Below are positions 1-7,858 of a stretch of DNA of 64,000 nucleotides, piece after piece (within the stretch, counting starts at the first letter, position 1; every line of letters begins with the position of its first letter). The DNA is from Methanofollis sp. UBA420 (GTDB lineage: Archaea > Halobacteriota > Methanomicrobia > Methanomicrobiales > Methanofollaceae), in assembly GCF_002498315.1 (NCBI RefSeq), contig NZ_DAGX01000003.1:46786-110785 (forward strand). Reading direction: 5' to 3'. The notes beneath the pieces were generated by a model that saw nothing but the letters and a program-made list of their open reading frames with translations, was not told the DNA's origin and did not search any database. The translations under genes were made by a program, and so were the position numbers.

Positions 1-173
1 GTCCCCCTGCCATTAGGATAGGGAGGTGGAGGGCAGTCTCCTCTTCAAAATGCAAGTTTGCCCCTTTGAGGTCCAATCCTGAGCGGGGGTTCGGGGGCGT
101 AGTCCCCCGACTAGATTGTGAGGAATCGTTCCCCGGCACAGGCGGTAGAACAGGATTTTCCCAGATCCTGAAA
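1..173. repeat. gene-free start of window with degenerate intergenic repeat copies
   Basis: No credible gene is visible downstream of ilvC. Positions 4-25 resemble 44211-44240 (a CCCC...TAGGATAGG...GG pattern). Positions 70-126 match 6702-6757: GGTCCAATCCTGAG-Y-GGGGG, then a TA-R-ATTGTG-R-GGA segment. The stretch therefore looks like the cut end of a composite dispersed repeat placed between genes. A C-rich/G-rich complementary run (GGGGGCG...CCCCCG, about 93-109) could form a hairpin near the 3' side of ilvC. Confidence 0.5.
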
Positions 174-1166
174 TTATTTTTTCTGGAACTGCGGCATCAG
201 GGCCCTGATCTCCTTCCCCACACACTCGATCTCGTGCCCCTCGTCGGCACGGGTGAGGGCGGTGAAGACGGGCCTGCCTGTCATGTTCTCCAGGATCCAC
301 TCCTTTGCAAAGCGGCCGTCCTGGATCTCGTCCAGGATCTCCTGCATCGCCTCATAGGTTTCCGGGCCGACGACCCGCGGCCCCCGCGTCAGGTCGCCGT
401 ACTTCGCGGTGTTCGAGATCGAGTCCCGCATCCCCGAGAACCCGCCCTCGTAGATGAGGTCGACGATCAGTTTCAGCTCATGGAGGACCTCGAGGTATGC
501 CATCTCCGGGGCATATCCGTTGGCGACCAGGGTCTCGAACCCGGCCTTGATCAAGGACGTGCACCCGCCGCAGAGCACCGCCTGCTCGCCGAAAAGGTCG
601 GTCTCCGTCTCCTCCCTGAATGTCGTCTCAAAGACCGCGGCCCGCGTCGCCCCGATACCCTTCGCGTACGCCAGGGCGATCGCCTTCGCATCGCCTGTTG
701 CGTCCTGCTCGACGGCGATGAGCGCCGGGACGCCCTTCCCCTCCTCGTACATCCGCCTCACCATGTGACCGGGCCCTTTCGGCGCGACCATCACGACGTT
801 CACGTCTGGCGGCGGGACGATCTGGCCGTAGTGGATGTTGAACCCATGGGAGAACATCAGGGTCTTGCCCGCGGTGAGCCCCTGTCTGACTGCGCTCCGG
901 TAGACTGCCGCCTGGTCCTCGTCAGGGAGGAGGACCTGGATGACGTCTGCCTCCCGCGCTGCGTCGGCGACCTGGAAAACCTCCAGGCCATCTTTGATCG
1001 CAATTTCCCAGCTTTTTCCCGGCCTGACTCCGATGACCACATCGAGGCCCGAGTCCTTCAGGTTGAGGGCCTGCCCGCGCCCCTGCGACCCGTACCCGAT
1101 GACGGCAATCTTTTTCCCTGCCAGCACGCCCATATCGGCATCGGCATCAAAATATTTCTCGACCAT
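174..1166 (-). CDS. ilvC: ketol-acid reductoisomerase (class I)
   Basis: IlvC converts 2-acetolactate or 2-aceto-2-hydroxybutyrate to the 2,3-dihydroxy acid with NADPH and Mg2+, in valine, leucine and isoleucine synthesis in the cytoplasm. The 330-residue length is that of class I enzymes. An N-terminal Rossmann motif (IGYGSQGRGQA, about residues 24-34) is followed by the knotted helical domain; the acidic residues of DLFGEQAVLCGG and the EVLHELKLIVDLIYEGG stretch are the expected metal and substrate sites. The ATG start is preceded by a TATA-like box on the minus strand near 1198-1205. The gene stands alone, divergent from mptA, with no other ilv gene in the window. Confidence 0.97.
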   Translation of the reverse strand: MVEKYFDADADMGVLAGKKIAVIGYGSQGRGQALNLKDSGLDVVIGVRPGKSWEIAIKDGLEVFQVADAAREADVIQVLLPDEDQAAVYRSAVRQGLTAGKTLMFSHGFNIHYGQIVPPPDVNVVMVAPKGPGHMVRRMYEEGKGVPALIAVEQDATGDAKAIALAYAKGIGATRAAVFETTFREETETDLFGEQAVLCGGCTSLIKAGFETLVANGYAPEMAYLEVLHELKLIVDLIYEGGFSGMRDSISNTAKYGDLTRGPRVVGPETYEAMQEILDEIQDGRFAKEWILENMTGRPVFTALTRADEGHEIECVGKEIRALMPQFQKK

Positions 1167-1195
1167 ACTCTACCGTTTCTTAGTGATAACGAAGT

Positions 1196-1207
1196 TCATA
1201 AATAACT
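1196..1207 (-). promoter_or_regulatory. probable ilvC TATA box
   Basis: Read on the minus strand, TTATTTAT lies about 32-40 bases upstream of the ilvC ATG, a normal archaeal box A position allowing a short leader. This is inferred from position and composition only. Confidence 0.5.
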
Positions 1208-1244
1208 ATAGGGGGTACCTTTCACCACTACATCATGGCGCTCG

Positions 1245-1257
1245 TCGATATATTTCC
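1245..1257 (+). promoter_or_regulatory. probable mptA TATA box
   Basis: GATATATTT lies about 50 bases upstream of the mptA ATG at 1305, predicting transcription from roughly 1278. The ilvC and mptA boxes sit back to back in a region of about 140 bases, forming a compact divergent promoter region. Confidence 0.5.
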
Positions 1258-1304
1258 CCTTGCGCCACGCTTCGTAGATCAGTTTCCAATTGAGGTTTAC
1301 GAGA

Positions 1305-2240
1305 ATGGAACTGCCAGACGTACAGTCGACCACCCCTGATGTCCGCATCAATCTGACAAGGGTCGGCGTAAAAAACGTTAAAAAACTGGTTGAAGTCTCC
1401 CGTCCGGGCAAGCGCCCTGTGATCTTCATTTCGAACTTCGACGTTTTCGTCGACCTCCCCGGCAGCCTGAAGGGGGCCAACCTCTCCAGGAACTTCGAGG
1501 TTATAGATGAGGTTCTCCAGGAGGCCATTGATGGAAAGGTTTCCGAGATCGAGGAACTCTGCAGCGTTGTTGCGCGCAAACTCCTCGACCACCATGAATA
1601 TGCCGAAAGGACCGAGGTCCTGATGCGTAGCGAGTTCATGGTCCGCCGCGAGACTCCGGTCTCGAAGACGAGCTGTCACGAGGTCGTGAAAGTTCACGCC
1701 CGTGCGGTCGCCAGGCGGAACGGTCACCACCCCATCATCAGGAAGAGCATCGGCGCTGAAGTCACCGGAATGACTGCCTGCCCCTGTGCCCAGGACATCA
1801 TGAAGGACCATGCGGTCCATGTGATGCAGGACCTGGGTATCGAGCAGGAGAAGATCACTGCCTTCTTTGAGGAGGTGCCGATGGCCACCCATAACCAGCG
1901 GGGCCGCGGCTTCCTCTGCATCGAGACCGACGACGACCAGCATGTCTCCCTGGAGACGATCATCAAGGTCCTGAAGGACTCGATGAGCGCTTCGATCTTC
2001 GAGCTTCTCAAGCGTGGCGACGAGAACTATGTCGTGATGCAGGCCCACCGCAACCCCCGCTTTGTCGAGGACTGCGTCAGGGAGATGGCACGGCATGTCG
2101 TCGCTCGTTTCAGCGACCTCCCCGGCGACTCGATGATCCTCATCCGGCAGACGAATGAGGAGAGCATCCACCAGCACGACGCCTACGCGGAGCGGAAGGC
2201 GACGCTTGCCGAGTTGATCGCAGAGCTGAACGGAGACTAA
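1305..2240 (+). CDS. mptA: GTP cyclohydrolase MptA (type IV)
   Basis: MptA is the Fe(II)-dependent archaeal GTP cyclohydrolase that makes 7,8-dihydroneopterin 2',3'-cyclic phosphate, the first step to tetrahydromethanopterin. The protein starts MELPDVQ and carries the family signatures GMTACPCAQDIM (catalytic Cys region, about residues 155-166) and the His-rich MATHNQRGRG segment. The ATG at 1305 is preferred over an upstream in-frame TTG at 1290 because a TGAGGT ribosome site (1291-1296) is well spaced before it. At about 311 residues it is of family length. The gene appears monocistronic. Confidence 0.93.
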   Translation: MELPDVQSTTPDVRINLTRVGVKNVKKLVEVSRPGKRPVIFISNFDVFVDLPGSLKGANLSRNFEVIDEVLQEAIDGKVSEIEELCSVVARKLLDHHEYAERTEVLMRSEFMVRRETPVSKTSCHEVVKVHARAVARRNGHHPIIRKSIGAEVTGMTACPCAQDIMKDHAVHVMQDLGIEQEKITAFFEEVPMATHNQRGRGFLCIETDDDQHVSLETIIKVLKDSMSASIFELLKRGDENYVVMQAHRNPRFVEDCVREMARHVVARFSDLPGDSMILIRQTNEESIHQHDAYAERKATLAELIAELNGD

Positions 2241-2624
2241 ATCCCCCAACACCCCCCTTTTATCCAATATCCTTCGGGACGCCTTCGATGGCGGTGCCGA
2301 TGCCGTTCTGGCTGCCGAAAACTGTGGAGCATATCGCTCTGTGGGGTCAGGGTTTCGTATTCCTCCGGGTCTGTTCTGGAAACTGTCCTTTCATGCTATC
2401 CCCCGGGTCTATTCTCCTGTCCTGATTGATCTCGCTATTTTATCCGGTATTATCGTATCCCTGAGTTAATCCACCTTGATTGATCGGTACCGAATCGAAA
2501 GATATAACTAAAACGGCGAAGTAATTGCTTCTGACGTACTTCTGTGGTACGTGTCACACCTATTGCACAGGTTCGAAACACGGTATCGCTGTTTGAACAA
2601 CTCAACTAAAATGAGGCGATATAT
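2241..2624 (+). promoter_or_regulatory. frh promoter and leader region
   Basis: This 384-base gap holds no credible gene. A BRE/TATA arrangement, CGAAA then GATATAAC, lies at 2496-2508, about 115 bases before the frhA start, so a long leader is expected. Inside that leader ACGTAC (2534-2539) and GTACGT (2547-2552) form a perfect six-base inverted repeat with a seven-base loop, a candidate operator or RNA hairpin. A GAGG ribosome site follows at 2613-2616, close to the TTG start. Confidence 0.5.
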
Positions 2625-3992
2625 TTGTCGAAAGTTGTAGAGATTTCCCCAACCACGAGGCACGAGGGCCACTCCAAACTCGTCCTGAAGGTAAATGACG
2701 AGGGTATCGTCGAGCGTGGTGACTGGCTTTCCATCACCCCGGTGAGGGGTGTCGAGAAGCTCGCCGTCGGCAAGACGATGGAGCAGGTGCCCAAGATTGC
2801 CTCCCGTGTGTGCGGTATCTGTCCGATCGCCCACACGCTTGCAGCGACTGAGGCCATGGAAGCATCCGTCGGGTGTTACATCCCCGAGGACGCGATGCTT
2901 CTGCGGTACATCCTCCAGTGCGCAAACAGGCTGCACAGCATCGCCCTGCACGACATCCTTGTCCTGCCGGACATGTACCTGCCGGGTACAGACACGAAGA
3001 TCAACCCGTTCACCCCCGAGGAACCGGTGAGGTCTGTCGCTCTCCGGATCCAGAGGCTCCGTGAGATCGGCCAGACCATCGGCGAGATCGTCGGCGGCGA
3101 AGCGGTTCACCCGTCGAACCCGCGTGTCGGCGGTATGTACAAGAACATCTCCCCGCGGGCGAAACAGAAGATCTACGACCTCGCGAAGGAGGGCAGGATG
3201 CTCGCCCACGCGCAGCAGGAGTTCATGGTCTCGATCTTCCGGAACTACCAGAAGCGTGACTGGGCAGAGGTTGCCGGCCGCCAGATCCCGATCCCGAAGA
3301 ACCTCGGCTACCACAACCAGGGCTACATGGCCGCGGCTCCGATCTACGGCAGCAGCAGCCTTGACGACAACCCGACCTGGTTCCCCGAGCGCTGGACCGA
3401 AGTCCGGCCCTGGGACTGGTACATGGGCGAGGAAGAGATCTCCCTCGAAGACAAGGACTATCCCGTAGGCGGCACCACCCCGGCAGGCGAGAAGGCCTGG
3501 CCGCAGATGCAGGCCTGCACCGGCGTGCCCCTGTACGACGGCCAGCCTGTCGAAGTCGGTCCGCGTGCCCGTCTCGTCCAGTTCAAGAACTACGACGAGA
3601 AGGGTGCCATGGGCCTGAACATCGCCCGTGAGATGGAATACGAGGGATGCCTGTACGGCATTCTTGAGGCTGTCGACGCCCTCAACACCTCCGGCAAGGT
3701 CCTTGCCGACGAGATCCCCGGCGGCGACGGAAGCCTCGGCTGGGCTGCCAACGAGGCCCCGCGTGGCTGCGACGTCCACCTGGCAAAGGTCAAGGACGGC
3801 AAGGTCCGCTGGTTCTCCATGCTTGTCCCGACCACCTGGAACTTCCCGACCTGCAGCCGCGCCCTGACCGGCGCTCCGTGGGAACTCGCAGAAGTCATTG
3901 TCCGGGCCTATGACCCGTGCGTCTCCTGCGCCACCCACATGCTGGTCGTGGACGAGAACAAGAAGATAGTGGCCCAGAAGCTCCTCGAGTGA
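2625..3992 (+). CDS. frhA: coenzyme F420-reducing hydrogenase, alpha (NiFe) subunit
   Basis: FrhA holds the NiFe active site that splits H2; electrons pass through FrhG to FAD in FrhB and on to F420. The first ligand pair is in RVCGICPIAHT (Cys63, Cys66) and the second in DPCVSCATH (Cys432, Cys435). About 17 residues follow His438 and should be removed by the FrhD protease after Ni insertion. The start is TTG with a GAGG site eight bases upstream; the protein then begins SKVVEISPTTRHEGH, as in relatives. It is the first gene of a frhADGB operon, nine bases ahead of frhD. Both pairs have Cys, so this is not a selenocysteine variant. Confidence 0.97.
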   Translation: MSKVVEISPTTRHEGHSKLVLKVNDEGIVERGDWLSITPVRGVEKLAVGKTMEQVPKIASRVCGICPIAHTLAATEAMEASVGCYIPEDAMLLRYILQCANRLHSIALHDILVLPDMYLPGTDTKINPFTPEEPVRSVALRIQRLREIGQTIGEIVGGEAVHPSNPRVGGMYKNISPRAKQKIYDLAKEGRMLAHAQQEFMVSIFRNYQKRDWAEVAGRQIPIPKNLGYHNQGYMAAAPIYGSSSLDDNPTWFPERWTEVRPWDWYMGEEEISLEDKDYPVGGTTPAGEKAWPQMQACTGVPLYDGQPVEVGPRARLVQFKNYDEKGAMGLNIAREMEYEGCLYGILEAVDALNTSGKVLADEIPGGDGSLGWAANEAPRGCDVHLAKVKDGKVRWFSMLVPTTWNFPTCSRALTGAPWELAEVIVRAYDPCVSCATHMLVVDENKKIVAQKLLE

Positions 3993-4000
3993 GATAATAC

Positions 4001-4522
4001 ATGTTATACCCGGAAATCGTGATTGTGGGATGCGGTAACCCTCTCTTCGCCGACGACGGCCTCGGGCCCGAGGTGATCGAGGAGCTGAACCGCATGCAAC
4101 TTCCCGACAATGTCAAGGCCGTCGACGCAGGGCTTGGAGCCCCGCACTTTATTTTTACGCTGATCGACCCTGAGGTCACGAAAAAGATCATCATCGTCGA
4201 TATAGCGGATTTCGGTGCGGAGCCGGGCACGCTTGCGAAGTTGTCCCTTGAAGACCTGCCGCCAGGGAGCTACCGGGACGCCCATTCATGGGACCTTACC
4301 GAGCCGCTCCAGAGGCTGAAGGACAGAGTCGAGATCACGATCCTCGGCGTCCAGCCGAAACGGGTAACATCACCCGAGATGGAAATCGGGCTCACCGAAG
4401 AGGTTCAGAAGGCCATACCCAAGGTAGTACGTCACGTACTTGCCGAGATTGGGGTGGATTATGGGGCTACTAGCGAAGCTAAAAGGGATCATCTTTGGAA
4501 GGAAGGAGCCACCCAGACCTGA
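4001..4522 (+). CDS. frhD: F420 hydrogenase maturation protease
   Basis: FrhD belongs to the HycI/HybD endopeptidase family and trims the C-terminus of the NiFe large subunit. The N-terminus has the family pattern VGCGNPLFADDGLGPEV, whose first Asp coordinates nickel, with further metal ligands expected at Asp62-Ala-Gly and in the HSW segment. At 173 residues it is slightly long. It lies between frhA and frhG, the usual place. The last 62 bases overlap the extended frhG reading frame, so the two are probably translationally coupled if frhG starts at 4461. Confidence 0.93.
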   Translation: MLYPEIVIVGCGNPLFADDGLGPEVIEELNRMQLPDNVKAVDAGLGAPHFIFTLIDPEVTKKIIIVDIADFGAEPGTLAKLSLEDLPPGSYRDAHSWDLTEPLQRLKDRVEITILGVQPKRVTSPEMEIGLTEEVQKAIPKVVRHVLAEIGVDYGATSEAKRDHLWKEGATQT

Positions 4523-5585
4523 GACGGCCCCGAAGGTAGAGCCTGCGCCGGTAACGGCGCCGGTCCAGCCCGAGGCAAAGCCATCTGAGGATAAGGGGAC
4601 AGTAAAATGGGTGAAAAAGCCCGTGCCAACTCCGGCGCCAAGGCCTGCACCCGTCAAAGAGGCCCGGCAGGCACCCGCTGCCGGAGAGCCAGCCAAAGCG
4701 GTTGTGGCCAAAAAAGAGGCCGCACAACCGGCACCCAGACCTGTAGCGAAGCCTTCTGAGATCGAAGTGGAAAAATCATCTGAGATAATTAAGGAGGAAA
4801 AGCCTGTGGTAGAGAAGATTACCGTGGGGCACGTGCACATGAGCGGCTGTACCGGATGCCTTGTGTCCTTTGCAGACAACTACGAAGGACTCTTCAAGAT
4901 TCTGGACAACTATGCAGACCTCGTCTATGCACTGACCCTTGTGGATGTCAGGCATGTCCCTGAGATGGACGTCGCCCTCGTCGAGGGTTCCGTCTGCCTC
5001 CAGGACAAGTGCTCTGTTGAAGAGATCAAGGAGACCAGGGAGAGGGCGAAGATCGTCGTCGCCCTTGGTGGCTGTGCGGCATACGGGAACATCACCCGGT
5101 TCTGCCGTGGTGGCCAGTGGAACCAGCCGCAGATGGAATCGTTCGTCCCGATCGGAGACCTGATCGACGTCGATGTCTACATCCCCGGCTGTGCGCCGAC
5201 CCCGCAGCAGATCAGGAACGTCTGTCTCATGGCGTACCTGCTCCTGAAGGGTACCGACGAGCAGAAGGAGCTTGCCGGTGCATACCTCAAGCCCCTCATG
5301 GCCCTTGCAAAGCGCGGCTCGAACGCCGAGTTCAGCAGCGAGGCCTGCGGCTGCGACCTGATGGTCGGTGTCGTGAACCAGGGCCTGTGCATGGGCTGCG
5401 GTTCCTGTGCCGCCGCCTGTCCGGTCCGTGCGGTCAGCATGGAATACGGCAAGCCGCAGATCGAGCGCGACCTGTGCATCAAGTGCGGCGCCTGCTATGC
5501 CCAGTGCCCGAGGAGCTTCTTCAACTTCGATGTGATGAATGAGTTCGAGGGTATCAGCGAACTCATCAAAGAGGTCATGCAGTGA
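4461..5585 (+). CDS. frhG: coenzyme F420-reducing hydrogenase, gamma subunit, with N-terminal extension
   Basis: FrhG is the small iron-sulfur subunit linking FrhA to FrhB. The canonical domain begins near residue 116 with MSGCTGCLVSF (proximal cluster), then GGCAAYGN and PGCAPTP, and ends in two [4Fe-4S] ferredoxin motifs, CMGCGSCAAACP and CIKCGACYAQCP. Ahead of it, about 115 residues are added in frame: an amphipathic cationic start (GLLAKLKGIIFGRK), then a Pro/Ala/Lys/Glu-rich linker. Two starts are plausible: ATG 4461 behind GGGGTGG (374 aa) and GTG 4806 behind a strong AAGGAGG at 4791-4797 (259 aa, normal family length). Starting only at 4806 would leave an atypical 283-base gap after frhD. 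Both forms may be made. Confidence 0.93.
   Translation: MGLLAKLKGIIFGRKEPPRPETAPKVEPAPVTAPVQPEAKPSEDKGTVKWVKKPVPTPAPRPAPVKEARQAPAAGEPAKAVVAKKEAAQPAPRPVAKPSEIEVEKSSEIIKEEKPVVEKITVGHVHMSGCTGCLVSFADNYEGLFKILDNYADLVYALTLVDVRHVPEMDVALVEGSVCLQDKCSVEEIKETRERAKIVVALGGCAAYGNITRFCRGGQWNQPQMESFVPIGDLIDVDVYIPGCAPTPQQIRNVCLMAYLLLKGTDEQKELAGAYLKPLMALAKRGSNAEFSSEACGCDLMVGVVNQGLCMGCGSCAAACPVRAVSMEYGKPQIERDLCIKCGACYAQCPRSFFNFDVMNEFEGISELIKEVMQ
4791..4808 (+). promoter_or_regulatory. internal ribosome binding site and GTG start within frhG
   Basis: AAGGAGG followed after eight bases by an in-frame GTG (4806-4808) would start a protein at the canonical FrhG N-terminus, VEKITVGHVHMSGC. The match to the anti-Shine-Dalgarno sequence is the best in the operon. 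It therefore decides whether the upstream extension is obligatory or whether two FrhG isoforms exist. Confidence 0.65.
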
Positions 5586-5596
5586 GGTGAAGAGAA

Positions 5597-6460
5597 ATGG
5601 TACTCGGTAACTACAAGACCTGTGTCGCTGCACGCAGCACCGACAAGGAAATTCTGAAGGGAGCCCAGGACGGCGGTATCGTCACCCAGCTCTTTGCGTA
5701 TGCGCTCGAAGAGGGCATCATCGACGGTGCCATCGTAGCAGGGCCGTCTGACGAGCCCTGGAAGCCCGAGCCGATGGTTGCAACCACGAGGGCGGAACTC
5801 CTTGCAGCCCGCGGCACGAAGTACAACCTCTCCCCGAACCTCTCCCTCCTCAAGGAGGCGACCCGGAGCTATGGCCTTGACAAGGTCGGCATCGTCGGCA
5901 CCCCGTGCCAGATGCAGGCTGTCAGAAAGGCCCAGCTCTACCCGATCGGGATGCGCGACGTCCCTGACAAGATCGCCCTGGCCATCGGGATCTTCTGCAT
6001 GGAGAACTTCCCGTACCAGTCGATTGAGGCGATCGTCGAGGACCACTGCAACCAGAAACTCGAGTCCGTCACCAAGATGGACATCGGCAAGGGCAAGTTC
6101 TGGGCCTACACCGAGCGCGGTGCGGTCTCCCAGATCCCGCTGAAGGTCACCCACAAGTACGAGCAGCCCGGCTGCCACGTCTGCCTGGACTATGTCTCCA
6201 ACCTCGCCGATGTCTCGACCGGATCGGTCGGCACCCCCGACGGCTGGAGCACTGTCTTTGTCAGGACGAAGAACGGCGAAGATGTCTGGGCCAAGGCCAT
6301 CACCGCCGGTTGCTTCGAGACCCAGGACATCGCCGGTGTCAAGCCCGGCCTTGACCTCGTGACCAAGCTCGCCACCGACAAGATCACGAAGAACCAGAAG
6401 ACGCTCGACGCCCGTGCATCCTTCGGCGTCGGCAAGGGTCTGCGCAACCCTTACCTCTAA
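5597..6460 (+). CDS. frhB: coenzyme F420-reducing hydrogenase, beta subunit
   Basis: FrhB binds FAD and a [4Fe-4S] cluster and transfers electrons from the hydrogenase to F420. It matches the FrhB/FdhB family in length (287 aa) and order: N-terminal GGIVTQLFAYALEEG, the region LAARGTKYNLSPN, GTPCQMQAVRK with a cluster Cys, FCMENFPYQSIEAI, and GCHVCLDYVSNLADVSTG. It is the last gene of frhADGB, twelve bases after frhG with an AGGTGAAGAG ribosome site. The operon supplies F420H2 for the two F420-dependent steps of CO2 reduction. Confidence 0.97.
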   Translation: MVLGNYKTCVAARSTDKEILKGAQDGGIVTQLFAYALEEGIIDGAIVAGPSDEPWKPEPMVATTRAELLAARGTKYNLSPNLSLLKEATRSYGLDKVGIVGTPCQMQAVRKAQLYPIGMRDVPDKIALAIGIFCMENFPYQSIEAIVEDHCNQKLESVTKMDIGKGKFWAYTERGAVSQIPLKVTHKYEQPGCHVCLDYVSNLADVSTGSVGTPDGWSTVFVRTKNGEDVWAKAITAGCFETQDIAGVKPGLDLVTKLATDKITKNQKTLDARASFGVGKGLRNPYL

Positions 6461-6930
6461 ATATTTTTTGCACGTTTCTCTCGGGCCGGAAGACTGCACT
6501 CCTGCACTCTTCCGATTTCCGGGTATTCGGTTCTGTGAAAATCCTTTTCTGAAGTGCCTGCTCTGAGGGACCACCTTGATTTCATGCTCGCTATCGCTCG
6601 CACCTCGAAGACCCTCTTCTCGACCCCCTCCGGCTGTCTCCACATTCGGATTGGGGGTGGGATTGTTTTCTCCGCTCAGGATATTCTGTTCGCTCTTCCC
6701 CGGTCCAATCCTGAGTGGGGGTTCTGGGAATGTGACCAAGGTCTAAATTGTGGGGAAGGCATCGGATCCGCGCTTCCTTCCAGGGGTTCGGGAGGATACA
6801 TCGGCCCGGGCATGAGGGTTTCTCCAGAGCCCGGCGATCAGTTCTTTTATTCCTCAAAATTCGTGATCCGCTCACGGACCGTACCGGAAATATTTATATC
6901 TTGAAGGCCGGTATGGAGGGTGGGGGGACC
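6461..6930. repeat. 470-base gene-free stretch with composite intergenic repeat
   Basis: No gene is supported here. Positions 6702-6757 match 70-126, and CATGAGGGTTTCT at 6811-6823 recurs at 44296-44308. A good promoter closes the region: BRE CGGAAA (6885-6890) followed by TATTTATAT (6891-6899), about 32 bases ahead of the next ATG. The rest looks like repeat-derived filler with runs of G and C. Confidence 0.5.
6885..6899 (+). promoter_or_regulatory. BRE/TATA box for the 66-residue protein
   Basis: CGGAAA followed by TATTTATAT is a strong archaeal promoter signature. It ends 31 bases before the ATG at 6931, so the transcript would have a very short leader that still includes the G-rich ribosome site. 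Confidence 0.65.
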
Positions 6931-7131
6931 ATGAAAACAAAGATCACCTTTGAAGAGCTGGCGCAGTTGCCTTTTTTCGAGGGAGTTGCGACGCTCTCAC
7001 TTGTGAGGGGGGGCGAGATCGAGCTTTTCCTCGGCGAGGTGCCGCTGACCGTGTGGCAGGTCGAAAAAGTTGTGGGGGAAGTGGTCAGGGCCCTGCAGGG
7101 AGCGCCGCAGCTCGCGGAGATCTACCGGTAG
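6931..7131 (+). CDS. small conserved-looking hypothetical protein (66 aa)
   Basis: The function is not recognised. The protein is MKTKITFEELAQL..., with no Cys, no membrane segment, and a mixed beta/helix pattern suggesting a small globular fold. The ATG was chosen because a GGAGGGTGGGGGG ribosome site and a strong TATA box precede it. It ends convergently with the minus-strand DUF2124 gene, overlapping it by ten bases. The clear promoter and ribosome site make it likely to be a real gene, possibly a DUF family restricted to methanogens. Confidence 0.7.
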   Translation: MKTKITFEELAQLPFFEGVATLSLVRGGEIELFLGEVPLTVWQVEKVVGEVVRALQGAPQLAEIYR

Positions 7132-7604
7132 ATGGTGACCGGGTCGAGGGTGGCGTCGATCAGGAGGTCGAAGGCGACCTGATCGAGCCAGCCCGCCTTC
7201 TCGAACATGCTCATAAAACAGACTCCGACTCTCTTTGCCTGCGGGTGGCGTGCGAGGAGTGCCGCCGCATCTTTTGCTTCCACCGGGACATTCGGCATCG
7301 CAAGCCCGCCCATCAGGACGATGACCGCAGGGTCTGGGCCGGCAGGCGATCCGCCGACCTGCATGCCGACGCCGGGGACAGCATGGATCGCCTGCGCCTT
7401 CCCCTCGTCGAGGTACGGCACGAAGACGTGCTCGAAGGGGAGATCGCGGACGGCGAAGGCGAGCAGTTCGATGAAAGGCGTGCAGGTTCCGGGAACGCCG
7501 CAATATATGATGCGGGCGCCGTCAGGCAGGCCGGCGCCGGCAAGGTACTGTTTGAAAGGCCTGAGCATGCCAGGGACACCGGAGAGAGTCTCGATTTTTT
7601 CCAT
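7122..7604 (-). CDS. DUF2124 family protein
   Basis: This conserved methanogen protein has no established function. It shows the pattern I associate with DUF2124: IIYCGVPGTCTPFIELLAFAVRD near the N-terminus, then VPGVGMQVGG, VIVLMGGLAMP and GVCFMSMFEKAGW, suggesting a Rossmann-like alpha/beta fold. ATG 7604 (MEKIETL) is chosen over an upstream in-frame ATG at 7646. A TATA box (ACATTTATAGG on the minus strand, about 7627-7636) lies between them, 25-30 bases before 7604. The product is 160 residues. Family name is from memory. Confidence 0.75.
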   Translation of the reverse strand: MEKIETLSGVPGMLRPFKQYLAGAGLPDGARIIYCGVPGTCTPFIELLAFAVRDLPFEHVFVPYLDEGKAQAIHAVPGVGMQVGGSPAGPDPAVIVLMGGLAMPNVPVEAKDAAALLARHPQAKRVGVCFMSMFEKAGWLDQVAFDLLIDATLDPVTIYR

Positions 7605-7666
7605 ACTTTCCGATGGATCCGGTCCTATAAATGTGTGGCGGCGCATTCTCCCGGCCCCTGGCCCTC

Positions 7667-7774
7667 CTATGCCGGAACAGTCCCGCCGAGCATACCGACG
7701 GTGAAAACGATGAGGACTAGCAGCATGGCGGCACCGACGGCAAACAATGCACGGTCGAGATTACGCGTATCCAT
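7667..7774 (-). CDS. 35-residue single-span membrane peptide
   Basis: This short minus-strand frame encodes MDTRNLDRALFAVGAA followed by a hydrophobic stretch (MLLVLIVFTVGMLGG) and a short tail ending VPA. The pattern is charged N-terminus plus one transmembrane helix of about 20 residues. It lies upstream of the DUF2124 gene on the same strand. Its ribosome site is weak. The long uninterrupted hydrophobic run argues it is coding; function is unknown and conservation has not been tested. Confidence 0.5.
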   Translation of the reverse strand: MDTRNLDRALFAVGAAMLLVLIVFTVGMLGGTVPA

Positions 7775-7858
7775 ATTCTCATAATCCTGTCATGGATAGA
7801 TAACCCTTCCCATTTTTTGTCCGCAAGGTCTATCCCGAAAAGCGTCTAGATATGATCG

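Noticed and set aside
2508..3938. 476-residue minus-strand open frame opposite frhA
   Set aside because: It is a codon-bias shadow of frhA; composition is atypical and no motif is visible.
2625..3992. Selenocysteine version of FrhA
   Set aside because: Both nickel-ligand pairs are ordinary Cys codons and there is no in-frame TGA in the gene.
6529..6541. GGTTCT-G-TGAAAA as a fourth copy of the palindromic repeat
   Set aside because: Only about 12 bases match, without the GTTTCA-hairpin core.
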